A stretch of DNA of 64,000 nucleotides from the NCBI RefSeq assembly GCF_008711285.1, contig NZ_VXDC01000007.1, forward strand, positions 1 to 64,000, given 5' to 3'. This document shows positions 26,328-34,971 of the stretch, piece after piece. The translations under genes were made by a program, and so were the position numbers. Below the pieces are notes generated by a model. That model worked only from the letters and a program-made list of their open reading frames with translations, was not told where the DNA came from and ran no database searches. The DNA is from Roseibium aquae (GTDB lineage: Bacteria > Pseudomonadota > Alphaproteobacteria > Rhizobiales > Stappiaceae). The stretch's first letter is position 1. Every line of letters starts with the position of its first letter.

Positions 26328-27272
26328 ATGAAAACCGTCAAAACGCTGTTCGGAACGATCGCCATGGGCGCGTTTCTTTCGGGCGCTGCTTATGCCGCCG
26401 AGCCGGAGAGCTGCAAGACCGTCCGCTTCTCCGATGTGGGCTGGACCGACATCACCGCGACAACCGCCGCAACGTCAACAGTTCTGCGGGCGCTCGGCTA
26501 TGAGACAGAAACCAAGATCCTGTCGGTGCCGGTCACCTATGCCTCGCTGAAGAACAAGGACATCGATATTTTCCTTGGCAACTGGATGCCGACAATGGAG
26601 GGCGACATTGCGCCTTACCGCGAAGATGGATCCGTTGAGACAGTGCGGGCCAATCTGGAAGGGGCGAAATACACCCTCGCCGTTCCCCGGTACACTTACG
26701 AGAAGGGCCTGAAGAGCTTCGCCGACATTGCCAAGTTCGCGGCTGATCTGGATGGCAAGATTTACGGTATCGAGCCGGGAAATGACGGCAATCGCCTGAT
26801 CATCGGCATGATCGAGGCGGACCAGTTCGGCCTCGGCAGTTTCGAGATCGTCGAATCCTCCGAACAGGGTATGCTGGCGCAGGTGGCACGCTCGGAGCGC
26901 CGCCAGGAGGATATCGTCTTCCTCGGCTGGGAACCGCATCCGATGAACGCCAACCACGATATGGCCTATCTCGATGGCGGCGATGACGTTTTCGGTCCGA
27001 ACTATGGCGGCGCGACCGTCTATACCAACGTGCGCGCTGGCTATGTCGCCGAATGCCCGAATGTCGGCAAACTGCTTGAAAATCTCGAGTTTTCCCTTGC
27101 GATGGAGAACGAGATCATGGGTGCGATCCTGAATGACGGCAAGCAGCCAGATGATGCGGCCGCTGCCTGGCTGAAGGCAAATCCGGCGGCCTTCGAAGCC
27201 TGGCTCGACGGTGTCACAACCGTTGACGGCGGGGACGCGGTCGCCGCTGTGAAGGCCGGACTTGGCCTGTAA
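26328..27272 (+). CDS. choX: Choline ABC transporter substrate-binding protein
   Basis: A 314-residue periplasmic protein. Signal peptide MKTVKTLFGTIAMGAFLSGA, cleavage near AYA-AEP. The mature part begins CKTVRFSDVGWTDITATTAA and shows FLGNWMPTMEGDI and FLGWEPHPMN, aromatic-box motifs typical of ChoX/ProX binding proteins for quaternary amines. It delivers choline to the ChoWV complex. AAGGAGGG precedes the ATG. A stem-loop after the stop probably gives it higher expression than the permease genes. Divergent from betIAB, so uptake and oxidation are encoded back to back. Confidence 0.95.
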   Translation: MKTVKTLFGTIAMGAFLSGAAYAAEPESCKTVRFSDVGWTDITATTAATSTVLRALGYETETKILSVPVTYASLKNKDIDIFLGNWMPTMEGDIAPYREDGSVETVRANLEGAKYTLAVPRYTYEKGLKSFADIAKFAADLDGKIYGIEPGNDGNRLIIGMIEADQFGLGSFEIVESSEQGMLAQVARSERRQEDIVFLGWEPHPMNANHDMAYLDGGDDVFGPNYGGATVYTNVRAGYVAECPNVGKLLENLEFSLAMENEIMGAILNDGKQPDDAAAAWLKANPAAFEAWLDGVTTVDGGDAVAAVKAGLGL

Positions 27273-27284
27273 TCCTGAAACCCG

Positions 27285-27315
27285 AAAGGCCGGTGATCTT
27301 CTCACCGGCCTTTTT
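27285..27315 (+). terminator. Intercistronic stem-loop between choX and choW
   Basis: Twelve-base arms AAAGGCCGGTGA (27285-27296) and TCACCGGCCTTT (27302-27313) with a five-base loop end in a T run. It has all features of a Rho-independent terminator but lies inside the operon, so it probably acts as a partial terminator or protects the choX mRNA end. Confidence 0.8.
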
Positions 27316-27343
27316 GCAAGAAGCCACAAGAACGGGGGTTGAA

Positions 27344-28192
27344 GTGGACTGGCTGACCGAACACAAATTGCCGATCGGGCCTTGGGCAAAAAGTTTCGTC
27401 GATTGGCTGACGAACAATGCCTACTGGGTATTCGATGGGATATCGATCGCACTGGAACAGATGATTGCCGGCATCCTGTGGCTATTGCAGGGACCACACC
27501 CCCTCGTGATCGTTGTCGCGGCTGTTGGCTTGGCTTATGCCATCCACCGGCGGATTTCATTCGCGGTCTTCGTGGCTTTCGCGCTTCTTCTGATCATCAA
27601 TCAGGGCTATTGGGAGGAGACGACCGAGACGCTGGCCCTGGTAATGGCCGCTTCGATCGTGTGCATGGCCATCGGCGTGCCTGTGGGTGTCGCAGCGGCG
27701 CATCGGCCCCGCCTGTTCTCGGTCATTCGCCCGATCCTCGACCTCATGCAAACGATCCCGACCTTCGTTTATCTGATTCCGGCTCTGATCCTGTTCGGTC
27801 TCGGGATGGTCCCGGGCTTGATCGCGACCGTGATTTTCGCAATTCCGGCCCCGATCCGACTGACACAACTGGGCGTGTCGTCGACACCAAAGCCGTTGCT
27901 CGAGGCCGGGCAGGCGTTTGGTGCCACCAAGTCCCAACTGCTGTGGAAGATCGAGCTGCCCTACGCGCTGCCCCAGATCATGGCGGGTCTAACCCAAACC
28001 ATCATGCTATCGCTTTCCATGGTCGTGATTGCGGCTCTTGTGGGCGCAGATGGCTTGGGTGTGCCCACTTTGCGGGCGCTGAACACCGTCAACATCGCGC
28101 AAGGTTTTGAAGTCGGGGTCGCCATCGTGCTGATCGCCATCGTGCTCGACCGCTTTTTCCGTCACGAACCTGCGGCAAGGGGTCCCAAATGA
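27344..28192 (+). CDS. choW: Choline ABC transporter permease
   Basis: A 282-residue inner-membrane permease of the ProW type, with six to eight hydrophobic helices and the family coupling motif EAGQAFGATKSQLLWKIELP (about residues 185-204). I start it at the GTG encoding VDWLTEHKLP behind GGGGGTTGAA; a longer frame from GTG 27293 would place the start inside the stem-loop. Preceding text in the membrane part, LMQTIPTFVYLIPALILFG, is typical of glycine betaine/choline permeases. Its stop overlaps the choV ATG (ATGA). Confidence 0.9.
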   Translation: MDWLTEHKLPIGPWAKSFVDWLTNNAYWVFDGISIALEQMIAGILWLLQGPHPLVIVVAAVGLAYAIHRRISFAVFVAFALLLIINQGYWEETTETLALVMAASIVCMAIGVPVGVAAAHRPRLFSVIRPILDLMQTIPTFVYLIPALILFGLGMVPGLIATVIFAIPAPIRLTQLGVSSTPKPLLEAGQAFGATKSQLLWKIELPYALPQIMAGLTQTIMLSLSMVVIAALVGADGLGVPTLRALNTVNIAQGFEVGVAIVLIAIVLDRFFRHEPAARGPK

Positions 28193-29211
28193 GCAGATCC
28201 GTGGTTTCTTTCAAGAATGTTGATATCGTTTTCGGCGAAAAGCCCCAAACGGCCTTGCCGCTGATCGACGCCGGTAAGACCCGCCAGGAGATACAGGCCG
28301 AGACCGGTCAGATTCTGGGTGTCGCCGGGGCCAATTTCGACATCGTCGAAGGTGAAGTCATCGTGTTGATGGGCTTGTCGGGCTCCGGCAAGTCTACGCT
28401 GCTGCGCGCCGTCAACGGGCTGAACCCTGTCATTCGGGGCGATGTCGAAGTGTATGACGGCGATCATGCGCTCAATCCGGCGAAATGCAGCCCGGAAGAG
28501 CTTCGCAACCTCCGCCGGCACCGAATTGCCATGGTTTTTCAACAATTTGGGCTTCTGCCCTGGCGGACGGTTGCGGACAATGTCGGGTTTGGCCTGGAGC
28601 TGTCGGGCATGGCGGCAAAGGACCGGGCTGCCAAGGTCGCCCAGCAGCTCAAGCTCGTCGGTCTCGACGGTTGGGGCGAGAAATACGTCCATGAGCTTTC
28701 GGGCGGCATGCAGCAGCGGGTCGGCCTTGCGCGGGCATTCGCCACCGATGCGCCTATCCTGCTGATGGACGAGCCGTTCTCGGCGCTGGACCCGTTGATC
28801 CGGGATCGGCTGCAGGACGAGCTTCTCGATCTGCAGAAAGAGCTGAACCGGACGATCATTTTCGTCAGCCACGACCTGGATGAAGCCGCCAAGATCGGCT
28901 CGCGGATCGCAATCATGGAAGGCGGGCGGGTGATCCAGCTCGGAACGCCGCAAGAGATCGTCAAGGCGCCCGCCAATGACTATGTGGCGGACTTTGTCGG
29001 TCACATGAACCCGCTCAACGTGCTGCGGGCCAGGGACATCATGGTGCCTGTGCAGCCCGGAGGTTTGACGCAGGCGCCCCGCTGCGCGCCGGACACCCCG
29101 CTCCGCGAGGTAATTTCGATCAAGAAAAACTCCCCTCATCCGGTGCTTGTCGAGCGGAACGGAACCCTGATCGGGCAGGTGGGGGAACGGCAGTTGTTTG
29201 ATTGTTTGTAA
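28189..29211 (+). CDS. choV: Choline ABC transporter ATP-binding protein
   Basis: A 340-residue ATPase of the ProV/ChoV group. Walker A is GLSGSGKSTLLR (about residue 64), Q-loop MVFQQFGLLPWRTV, signature ELSGGMQQRVGLARA (about 165), Walker B ILLMDEPFSALDP (about 187). The long insertion before Walker A and a C-terminal part resembling a CBS region (ISIKKNSPHPVLVERNGTL) are as in the family, which uses such regions for osmotic or ionic sensing. The last gene of choXWV. Confidence 0.93.
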   Translation: MSRSVVSFKNVDIVFGEKPQTALPLIDAGKTRQEIQAETGQILGVAGANFDIVEGEVIVLMGLSGSGKSTLLRAVNGLNPVIRGDVEVYDGDHALNPAKCSPEELRNLRRHRIAMVFQQFGLLPWRTVADNVGFGLELSGMAAKDRAAKVAQQLKLVGLDGWGEKYVHELSGGMQQRVGLARAFATDAPILLMDEPFSALDPLIRDRLQDELLDLQKELNRTIIFVSHDLDEAAKIGSRIAIMEGGRVIQLGTPQEIVKAPANDYVADFVGHMNPLNVLRARDIMVPVQPGGLTQAPRCAPDTPLREVISIKKNSPHPVLVERNGTLIGQVGERQLFDCL

Positions 29212-29226
29212 CACGGATCACGCAAT

Positions 29227-29442
29227 AAGAACGGCGCGGGGTTTCCGCGCTGTCTAACCCGCTCCCGAACCTGCACCTTGATGAGAGTCATCCCGGCCAA
29301 ACAACGTGCGAGCCGGGATCGGTGCGCCCGAAGCCACGGCAATAATGAGCGATGGACGGGGCTTCCCGGTCCCGGATTGCAGCTCACGCTGCGTCCGGGG
29401 CGACGGAAAAGGGTCCCGGCGCGGGGCACCCGCGCCGTTCTT
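29227..29442. repeat. Structured intergenic element bounded by a 14-base inverted repeat
   Basis: AAGAACGGCGCGGG (29227-29240) and its perfect inverse (29429-29442) bound about 216 bases between the convergent choV and alcohol dehydrogenase genes. Inside are two further inverted repeats: ATCCCGGC (29290-29297) with GCCGGGAT (29312-29319), and CCCGGA (29371-29376) with TCCGGG (29394-29399), the latter enclosing GCAGC/GCTGC. TCATCCCGG-type palindromes are common dispersed intergenic repeats in alphaproteobacteria. The outer arms each also form a local GC hairpin that may terminate the facing gene. Confidence 0.6.
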
Positions 29443-29464
29443 CGTTTGAGGGCTGCTGATCCAA

Positions 29465-30628
29465 TCAGATCGTTCCGGCCAGCGCCTTGTCGAAGATCTC
29501 CAGCGCGCCGTCCCGTGTCAATTCGATCGGGTTTCCGCCGGCGGTCGGATCGACGATTGCCATGTCCGCGATCAGGTCGCGCTTTTCATCACCGACATTC
29601 AGGCCCGCCAGCGTGTGGGGTACCTCAAGATCGGCGCGCAGTTTCAAGATCGCGTCAAGCACACCCTGATAGCCGCCGGAAATCCCGAGGAACCCCGCCA
29701 GCCGTTCGAATTTCTGCTCGATGGCCGGTTTGTTGAACTGCAGGACATAGGGCATGAAAACTGCGTTGGTCATGCCGTGATGGGTGTCGTACAACGCACC
29801 GACCGGATGAGACAGCGAGTGGATGGCGCCCAATCCTTTCTGGAAGCCCACAGCGCCCATGGCGGCCGCGCTCATCATATGGCCGCGCGCGGTCAGGTCG
29901 TTGGGGTTATCGGCGACCCGTGGCAAGTTTTCCAGAACCAGCCGGATGCCTTCCAGAGCGATGCCTTCCGACATCGGGTGATACATGGGGGCCGAATAGG
30001 CCTCCAGGCAGTGGGCAAGGGCGTCCATGCCGGTGCCGATGGTGATGACGCGCGGCATGCCCGCCGTCAGGGCCGGATCGCAGATCACGGTCGCCGGCAG
30101 CATCTTCGGGTGGAAGATCACCTTTTTCGTATGGGTCTTCTCGTTGGTGACCACGCCGGCGCGGCCAACCTCCGAGCCGGTGCCGGCGGTGGTCGGAACC
30201 GCAACGATCGGGGCAATGCCCTTCGGATCGGCGCGGGTCCACCAGTCTCCGATATCTTCGAAGTCCCAGATCGGCCGCGTCTGGCCGGACATGAAGGCGA
30301 TCAGCTTTCCGGCGTCGAGACCCGAGCCACCGCCAAAGGCGATCACACCGTCATGACCGCCCGCCTTGAAGGCGTTGACGCCGGCTGTGATGTTGCTGTC
30401 GACCGGGTTCGGCTTCACGTCGAAGAAAACGGCGGCTTGCAAACCGGCGGCCTGCAGGCTCTCGATGGCCCCGGCGACCATGGGCAAGCTGGCCAGGCCC
30501 GGATCGGTCACGAGCAGCGGATTGGTCATCCCAGCTGCCTTGACCGCCTCGGGCAGTTCGATGATGCGGCCAACGCCGAAACGCACGGATGTCGGGTAGG
30601 ACCAGTTGACGGAAGGAAGTGTACTCAT
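29465..30628 (-). CDS. Iron-containing alcohol dehydrogenase
   Basis: A 387-residue group III (iron-type) alcohol dehydrogenase. The NAD-binding GGGSGLDAGK is at about 99-108, TTAGTGSE at 146-153, and the metal ligands by alignment with the lactaldehyde reductase family are Asp202, His206, His270 and His284 (motifs GMDALAHCLEAY and HSLSHPVG...THHG). It interconverts an alcohol and an aldehyde. It lies downstream of the aldehyde dehydrogenase and ligase genes on the same strand, 211 bases away from the former, so it plausibly acts on the same substrate family. Substrate unknown. Confidence 0.92.
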   Translation of the reverse strand: MSTLPSVNWSYPTSVRFGVGRIIELPEAVKAAGMTNPLLVTDPGLASLPMVAGAIESLQAAGLQAAVFFDVKPNPVDSNITAGVNAFKAGGHDGVIAFGGGSGLDAGKLIAFMSGQTRPIWDFEDIGDWWTRADPKGIAPIVAVPTTAGTGSEVGRAGVVTNEKTHTKKVIFHPKMLPATVICDPALTAGMPRVITIGTGMDALAHCLEAYSAPMYHPMSEGIALEGIRLVLENLPRVADNPNDLTARGHMMSAAAMGAVGFQKGLGAIHSLSHPVGALYDTHHGMTNAVFMPYVLQFNKPAIEQKFERLAGFLGISGGYQGVLDAILKLRADLEVPHTLAGLNVGDEKRDLIADMAIVDPTAGGNPIELTRDGALEIFDKALAGTI

Positions 30629-30756
30629 GACGGTCTCTTTGAGCTGAGTGGGAAACGTAGCAGAGTGATGTAATGAACTTGAAGACCCGGGACCCCGCCG
30701 CCCCGCCCTCGGTCCCTCACTGCAAGGGGAGGCGGGACGACCTTGGAGCACGCTTT

Positions 30757-30800
30757 TCCCCCTCCCCCCAGAGGGGAGGGGCTAGGGGTGGGGGCCTTTC
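30757..30800. repeat. G/C-homopurine intergenic repeat
   Basis: CCCCCTCCCC followed by GGGGAGGGGC and AGGGGTGGGGGC forms a pyrimidine/purine hairpin in the 210-base gap between the aldehyde and alcohol dehydrogenase genes. Such elements are common as dispersed intergenic repeats in proteobacterial genomes. Its role here may be a weak terminator or mRNA stabiliser. Confidence 0.5.
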
Positions 30801-30838
30801 AGGCGTTGCTCTGGGTCATGCGTGCCCCACCTTCCAAG

Positions 30839-32227
30839 TCAGTGGTCGACACGGAAGTGGAACGATTTCGGCCGGGTCAGATTGTGGAAGCCGATCTCGG
30901 ACAGCGCCGCGCCCTTTCCGGTGTCCTTCACGCCGGTCCAAACAAGCGCCGGGTCGAGATAATCGCACCGGTTCATGAAGACGGTGCCCGTTTCGATCTT
31001 GTCGCCGATCTCTGCGGCGGCATCGACATCCTCGGTCCAGATGGAGGCCGTCAAGCCGTAGGGGCTGTCATTCATGAACTGAAGCGCCTCGGCATCGTCC
31101 TTCACTTTCATGATACCGACCACCGGACCGAAGCTTTCCTCGCGCATAACCGACATCTGGTGATTGACCTCGGTCAGAACCTGGGGCGCCAGATAGGGCG
31201 TGCCATCCTTGTCCATTGCGAAGCTGGTTGTGTCGATATGCGCCTTGGCCCCCTTGCGCAGGGCTTCCTGGGTCTGCTCGCGAACCCAGGACGCGAACCG
31301 CGTCTGAGCCATCGGGCCAAGCGTCGTCGCCTCGTCCAGGGGATTGCCCAGTTTGTACTGACTGGTCAAATCGACGAAACCCTCGACGAACTTGTCGTAC
31401 CGGCTCTCGTGTACGTAGATCCGTTCGATCCCGCAGCAGCATTGGCCGGAATTGTAAAACGCGCCGTCCACCAGGTTCTCGACCGCATAGTTGAGATCGG
31501 CATCTGCCCGAACATAGGCCGGGTCCTTGCCGCCCAGTTCAAGGCCGAGGGTCGCAAAGGTGCCGGACAGCGCCTTTTCAATCGCGCGCCCGCCACCGAC
31601 GGAACCGGTGAAGTTGACATGGTCGATCACGCCGGAGCCGAGCAGCTTTTCCGTACCCGCGTGCGTGAGGACGATGTTCTGAAAGACCCCTTTCGGCAGT
31701 CCCGCGATCTCGAAAGCCCTTGCGAGCCTTTCGCCGACCAGGAGGGTTTGCGCGGCGTGTTTCAAGATCACCACATTGCCGGCCATCAGGGCCGGCATGA
31801 TGGTGTTGATCGCGGTCATGAAGGGGTAGTTCCACGGGGCGATCACCATCACGATGCCGAGCGGGACGCGTTTCAGATAGCGTTTGAAGCCTGGCTTGTC
31901 CGTGCGCTCGATATCGGCCAGCGCTTCGGCCGCGGTGTTCGCGCAATACTCCGTGCGCTCTACAGTGCCGCCCAGCTCGCCGCCATAGCGGACCGGCCGC
32001 CCCATTTGCCATGCAAGTTCAGGAACGACTTCGTCGTTCATGGCCTTGAGCGCGTCCAGCGCCTTCAGGCAACAGGCAACGCGCTCGGCAAGCGGCGCCG
32101 CGGCCCAATCGGCCTGCGCAGAGCGGGCGGCCGTCACCACCCGGTTCAAGGCGCTCTCGTCCAACGCCGGGCGCTCGGCATAGACGGAGCCGTCGACCGG
32201 AGAGATCAGCTTGATCACGTCTGACAT
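30839..32227 (-). CDS. NAD-dependent aldehyde dehydrogenase
   Basis: A 462-residue aldehyde dehydrogenase. Catalytic residues by motif: Asn133 (APWNYPF), Lys156 (VILKHA), Glu230 (LELGGKDP) and the nucleophile Cys264 within GQCCCGIERIYV, which has three cysteines in a row. The length, shorter than the usual 480-500, and the SSG-free N-terminus fit the succinate-semialdehyde-like branch. A much longer frame upstream runs antisense-like through the ligase gene and is not coding. It lies 110 bases behind the glutamine-synthetase-like gene. It should oxidise the aldehyde made by the neighbouring dehydrogenase. Confidence 0.92.
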   Translation of the reverse strand: MSDVIKLISPVDGSVYAERPALDESALNRVVTAARSAQADWAAAPLAERVACCLKALDALKAMNDEVVPELAWQMGRPVRYGGELGGTVERTEYCANTAAEALADIERTDKPGFKRYLKRVPLGIVMVIAPWNYPFMTAINTIMPALMAGNVVILKHAAQTLLVGERLARAFEIAGLPKGVFQNIVLTHAGTEKLLGSGVIDHVNFTGSVGGGRAIEKALSGTFATLGLELGGKDPAYVRADADLNYAVENLVDGAFYNSGQCCCGIERIYVHESRYDKFVEGFVDLTSQYKLGNPLDEATTLGPMAQTRFASWVREQTQEALRKGAKAHIDTTSFAMDKDGTPYLAPQVLTEVNHQMSVMREESFGPVVGIMKVKDDAEALQFMNDSPYGLTASIWTEDVDAAAEIGDKIETGTVFMNRCDYLDPALVWTGVKDTGKGAALSEIGFHNLTRPKSFHFRVDH

Positions 32228-32336
32228 GGTCTTCCTCATTTTGTCCGCACCATCCATGTGCGGGAGCTCGGTGTTTACAATGGCCCTGCCTCGTTTCGAG
32301 GAAGCGCCGCACGCTGTCTGGATCTGGCCGGTTCGA

Positions 32337-33704
32337 TCAGGCGCGTTCGAACCCGCGGGCCACTTCATAGTCTGTGACGGCGCGGTCGAACTCCTCGATT
32401 TCCCATTCGGCCGCGCGCGAATAATGGTCAATGACATTGTCTCCAAACGCCGCGCGGAGCATCTTTGACTTGCGCAGGGTTTCCCGGGCATCCCGCAAGG
32501 TGTGCGGGATTTCCTTTGCCTTGCGCGCTTCGTAGACGTCACCGCTGGCAGGTGGATCGAGCGGCAGCTTTTCCTCCAGCCCTTTCATACCGGCGGCGAG
32601 CTGCGCGGCCAATGCCAGATAGGGGTTCAGATCCGAGCCGCCGATCCGGCATTCGATCCGCAGCGCCTTCGTGCCTTCGCCGCACATCCGGAACCCGGCG
32701 GTGCGGTTGTCGATCGACCAGACCGTCTTTGTCGGGGCGAAGGTGCCTTTTTGGAAGCGCTTGTAGCTGTTGATATAGGGGGCGAGGAAATAGGTGTAGT
32801 CGGGCGCATACTTGATCAAGCCGGCCAGGTAATGGCGCATCACGTCCGACATGCCGTATTCACCGGCATCATTGCAAAAGGCGTTCTCGCCCTTCTCGTT
32901 CCAGATCGATTGATGGATGTGGGACGAGGAGCCAACCTTGTCTCTGCGCCATTTTGCGAGAAAAGACACGGACCGTCCCTTGGCCCATGCGATCTCTTTC
33001 ACCGCATGCTTGGAAATCGTGTGGTAATCGGCGCAGTTGAGCGCTTCGCAATATTTGATGTTGAGCTCTTCCTGGCCTGTTTCGGCTTCGCCCTTGGTGT
33101 TCTCGACGGGTATGCCTGCCGCATAGAGGTGATTGCGCACCGGGCGCAAAACGTCCTCTTCCTTCGTGGTCTGCAGGATGTGGTAGTCTTCGTTATAGCC
33201 GGAAATGGGCCGCAGGTCCCGGAAGCCGGAGTTGCGCATCTCGTCGAACGATTGCTCGAACAGGAAGAATTCGAGTTCGGTCGCAGCCTTGGCGGTAAAT
33301 CCGAGTTCTTTCAGCCGCGCGATCTGCTTCTTGAGCATGGCGCGCGGAGAGTGCGGGACTTCCTCATGGGTGTGGTGATCCAGCACATCGCAGAGCACAA
33401 GGGCGGTTCCCTCCAGCCAGGGGACCGGGCGCAGTGTTGTCAGGTCCGGCTTCATCACGTAGTCGCCGTATCCCTTGGTCCAGCTGGTCGCGGCATAGCC
33501 CTCGACCGTGTACATCTCCAGATCGGTCGCCAGCAGATAGTTGCAGCAATGCGTCTCGTGCCAAGCCGTGTCGACAAAGTGCTGTGCGTGAAAGCGTTTT
33601 CCCATCAGCCGGCCTTGCATGTCGACAATGCAGACGAGAACCGTGTCGATATCGCCCTGGGCGACCGCCTCTTTCAGCCCGTCGAAGCTCAAGCTACCAG
33701 CCAT
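32337..33704 (-). CDS. Glutamine-synthetase-like gamma-glutamyl-amine ligase
   Basis: A 455-residue protein of the glutamine synthetase superfamily. Landmarks: ELEFFLFE (metal-binding glutamate, about residue 145), GSSSHIHQS (ammonia/glutamate loop, about 265), NRTAGFRMCGEG and ECRIGGSDLNPYLALAA (arginines and glutamate of the active site, about 335-370). It is not the housekeeping enzyme: no adenylylation tyrosine loop and short length place it with gamma-glutamylpolyamine or gamma-glutamylamide synthetases, which join glutamate to an amine using ATP. Context with two dehydrogenases and an amidohydrolase suggests an amino alcohol as the amine. That is inference. Confidence 0.88.
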   Translation of the reverse strand: MAGSLSFDGLKEAVAQGDIDTVLVCIVDMQGRLMGKRFHAQHFVDTAWHETHCCNYLLATDLEMYTVEGYAATSWTKGYGDYVMKPDLTTLRPVPWLEGTALVLCDVLDHHTHEEVPHSPRAMLKKQIARLKELGFTAKAATELEFFLFEQSFDEMRNSGFRDLRPISGYNEDYHILQTTKEEDVLRPVRNHLYAAGIPVENTKGEAETGQEELNIKYCEALNCADYHTISKHAVKEIAWAKGRSVSFLAKWRRDKVGSSSHIHQSIWNEKGENAFCNDAGEYGMSDVMRHYLAGLIKYAPDYTYFLAPYINSYKRFQKGTFAPTKTVWSIDNRTAGFRMCGEGTKALRIECRIGGSDLNPYLALAAQLAAGMKGLEEKLPLDPPASGDVYEARKAKEIPHTLRDARETLRKSKMLRAAFGDNVIDHYSRAAEWEIEEFDRAVTDYEVARGFERA

Positions 33705-33741
33705 TTTGGATGTTCCGTTTCAGATCGTTGTCAATGTCGCG

Positions 33742-33774
33742 AAAAAGGGGCCGGCCCCGGGGAGGGGCCGGCCG
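33742..33774 (-). terminator. GC-rich stem-loop between dctP and the ligase gene
   Basis: On the minus strand GGCCGGCCCC pairs with GGGGCCGGCC (plus coordinates 33749-33758 and 33764-33773), followed by a T run (A at 33742-33746). It lies between dctP and the ligase gene and probably reduces read-through, which would let binding-protein mRNA outnumber enzyme mRNA. Confidence 0.7.
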
Positions 33775-33788
33775 GTTTGGACAGGGGC

Positions 33789-34838
33789 TCAGGTGTAGCG
33801 GTACGGGCGCCCGGCCTTCTGCATGTTGCTGTTGTACTTCTTGATGATCTCCACGACCTTTGCCTTGGTCGGGGATTCCGCCGCGATCTCGTCCCAGAAG
33901 ACCATCGCCGCGTCTTCCACTTGCTGCCATTCCTCGTCCGGAATGCTCGTGAGCTCGAGTTTCGTTCCATTGACGCGCAGATCGGCTTCGCCGCCCCAAT
34001 ACCACCACTGGCGATAGTAATGCGAGGCATCCATCGCGAGCTGCAGCATCACCTTGAGGTGATCTGGCAGCTCGTTCCACCGGTCCATGTTCGCAAAGAA
34101 CGATCCGGCCCAGGCTCCGGAGATGTTATTGGTCAGGAAGTAGTTGGTCACGTCCGCCCAGCCAACGGTGTAGTCCTCGGTAATTCCGGACCAGGCGATC
34201 CCGTCGAGTTCCCCGGTCTGCATGGCAACCTCGATATCTTCCCAGGGCAGGGTGACCGGAACAACGCCAAACTGGCTCATGAAACGCCCCGCGGTCGGGA
34301 ACGTGAAGACACGCTTGCCCTTGAGGTCTTCCAGAGAGCGGATCGGATCCTTTGTCGCGAAGTGGCAGGGATCCCAGGCTCCGGCGGAAATGTGCTTCAC
34401 GCCGACCTTGGCGTATTCCTCTTCCCAGATTTCCTTCAGGCCATACTGGTTGAAGAGAACCGGCACATCCAGCGAGTAGCGGGACGCGAACGGAAAGTAT
34501 CCTCCGAAAACGGTGACTTCGGTGGGCGACGCCATGGAATCGTCGTCGGACTGCACCGCATCGATGGTCCCGCGCTGCATGGCACGGAAAAGCTCACCGG
34601 TCGGGACCAGCTGGTCCGCGAAGAAAAGCTCGATTTCCATCTGGCCCTGCGCGGCCTGATTGAACATGTCGATATGCGGCTTGATCACGTGTTCGGCGAG
34701 CGCGGGGCCAGCATAAGTCTGCATCCGCCACTTGATCGGCGCCTGGCCGAGCACCGCGGGGGCGGCCAGAGTTGATGCCCCGGCGGCCGCAACGGTGCCG
34801 ATCCCAGCCTTCTTGATGAACTCACGTCTATTCGTCAT
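33789..34838 (-). CDS. TRAP transporter substrate-binding protein (DctP family)
   Basis: A 349-residue periplasmic solute-binding protein. The N-terminus carries a twin-arginine-type signal (MTNRREFIKKAGIGTVAAAG, about residues 1-30) and cleavage near VLG-QAP. The mature part shows the family helix YTVGWADVTNYFLTNNISGA and the MQRGTIDAVQSDDDS region. The conserved arginine that binds a carboxylate in sialate-type TRAP proteins is not obvious at the usual place, so the ligand may not be a simple acid. It feeds the DctQM pair encoded upstream. Confidence 0.92.
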   Translation of the reverse strand: MTNRREFIKKAGIGTVAAAGASTLAAPAVLGQAPIKWRMQTYAGPALAEHVIKPHIDMFNQAAQGQMEIELFFADQLVPTGELFRAMQRGTIDAVQSDDDSMASPTEVTVFGGYFPFASRYSLDVPVLFNQYGLKEIWEEEYAKVGVKHISAGAWDPCHFATKDPIRSLEDLKGKRVFTFPTAGRFMSQFGVVPVTLPWEDIEVAMQTGELDGIAWSGITEDYTVGWADVTNYFLTNNISGAWAGSFFANMDRWNELPDHLKVMLQLAMDASHYYRQWWYWGGEADLRVNGTKLELTSIPDEEWQQVEDAAMVFWDEIAAESPTKAKVVEIIKKYNSNMQKAGRPYRYT

Positions 34839-34971
34839 GTCGGTGTTCCCCTTTACTGGATTGGTGGGTCTTCATTTCCGGCGGCAAGCTGGATCGTGGT
34901 TCGATCTTCTGGCCGTCGCCGTCTCCCGTCCCGGTTCGCCCGGATTCTCGTGTCGTTTTGTCCGCGCTCTC

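Noticed and set aside
27293..27343. Upstream GTG extension of choW by 17 residues
   Set aside because: It would start inside the choX terminator-like hairpin; the GTG at 27344 has a better leader and gives the expected N-terminus.
32502..34775. 757-codon open frame on the plus strand across the ligase and dctP genes
   Set aside because: Antisense to two recognised genes; the product has no family resemblance and no ribosome site.
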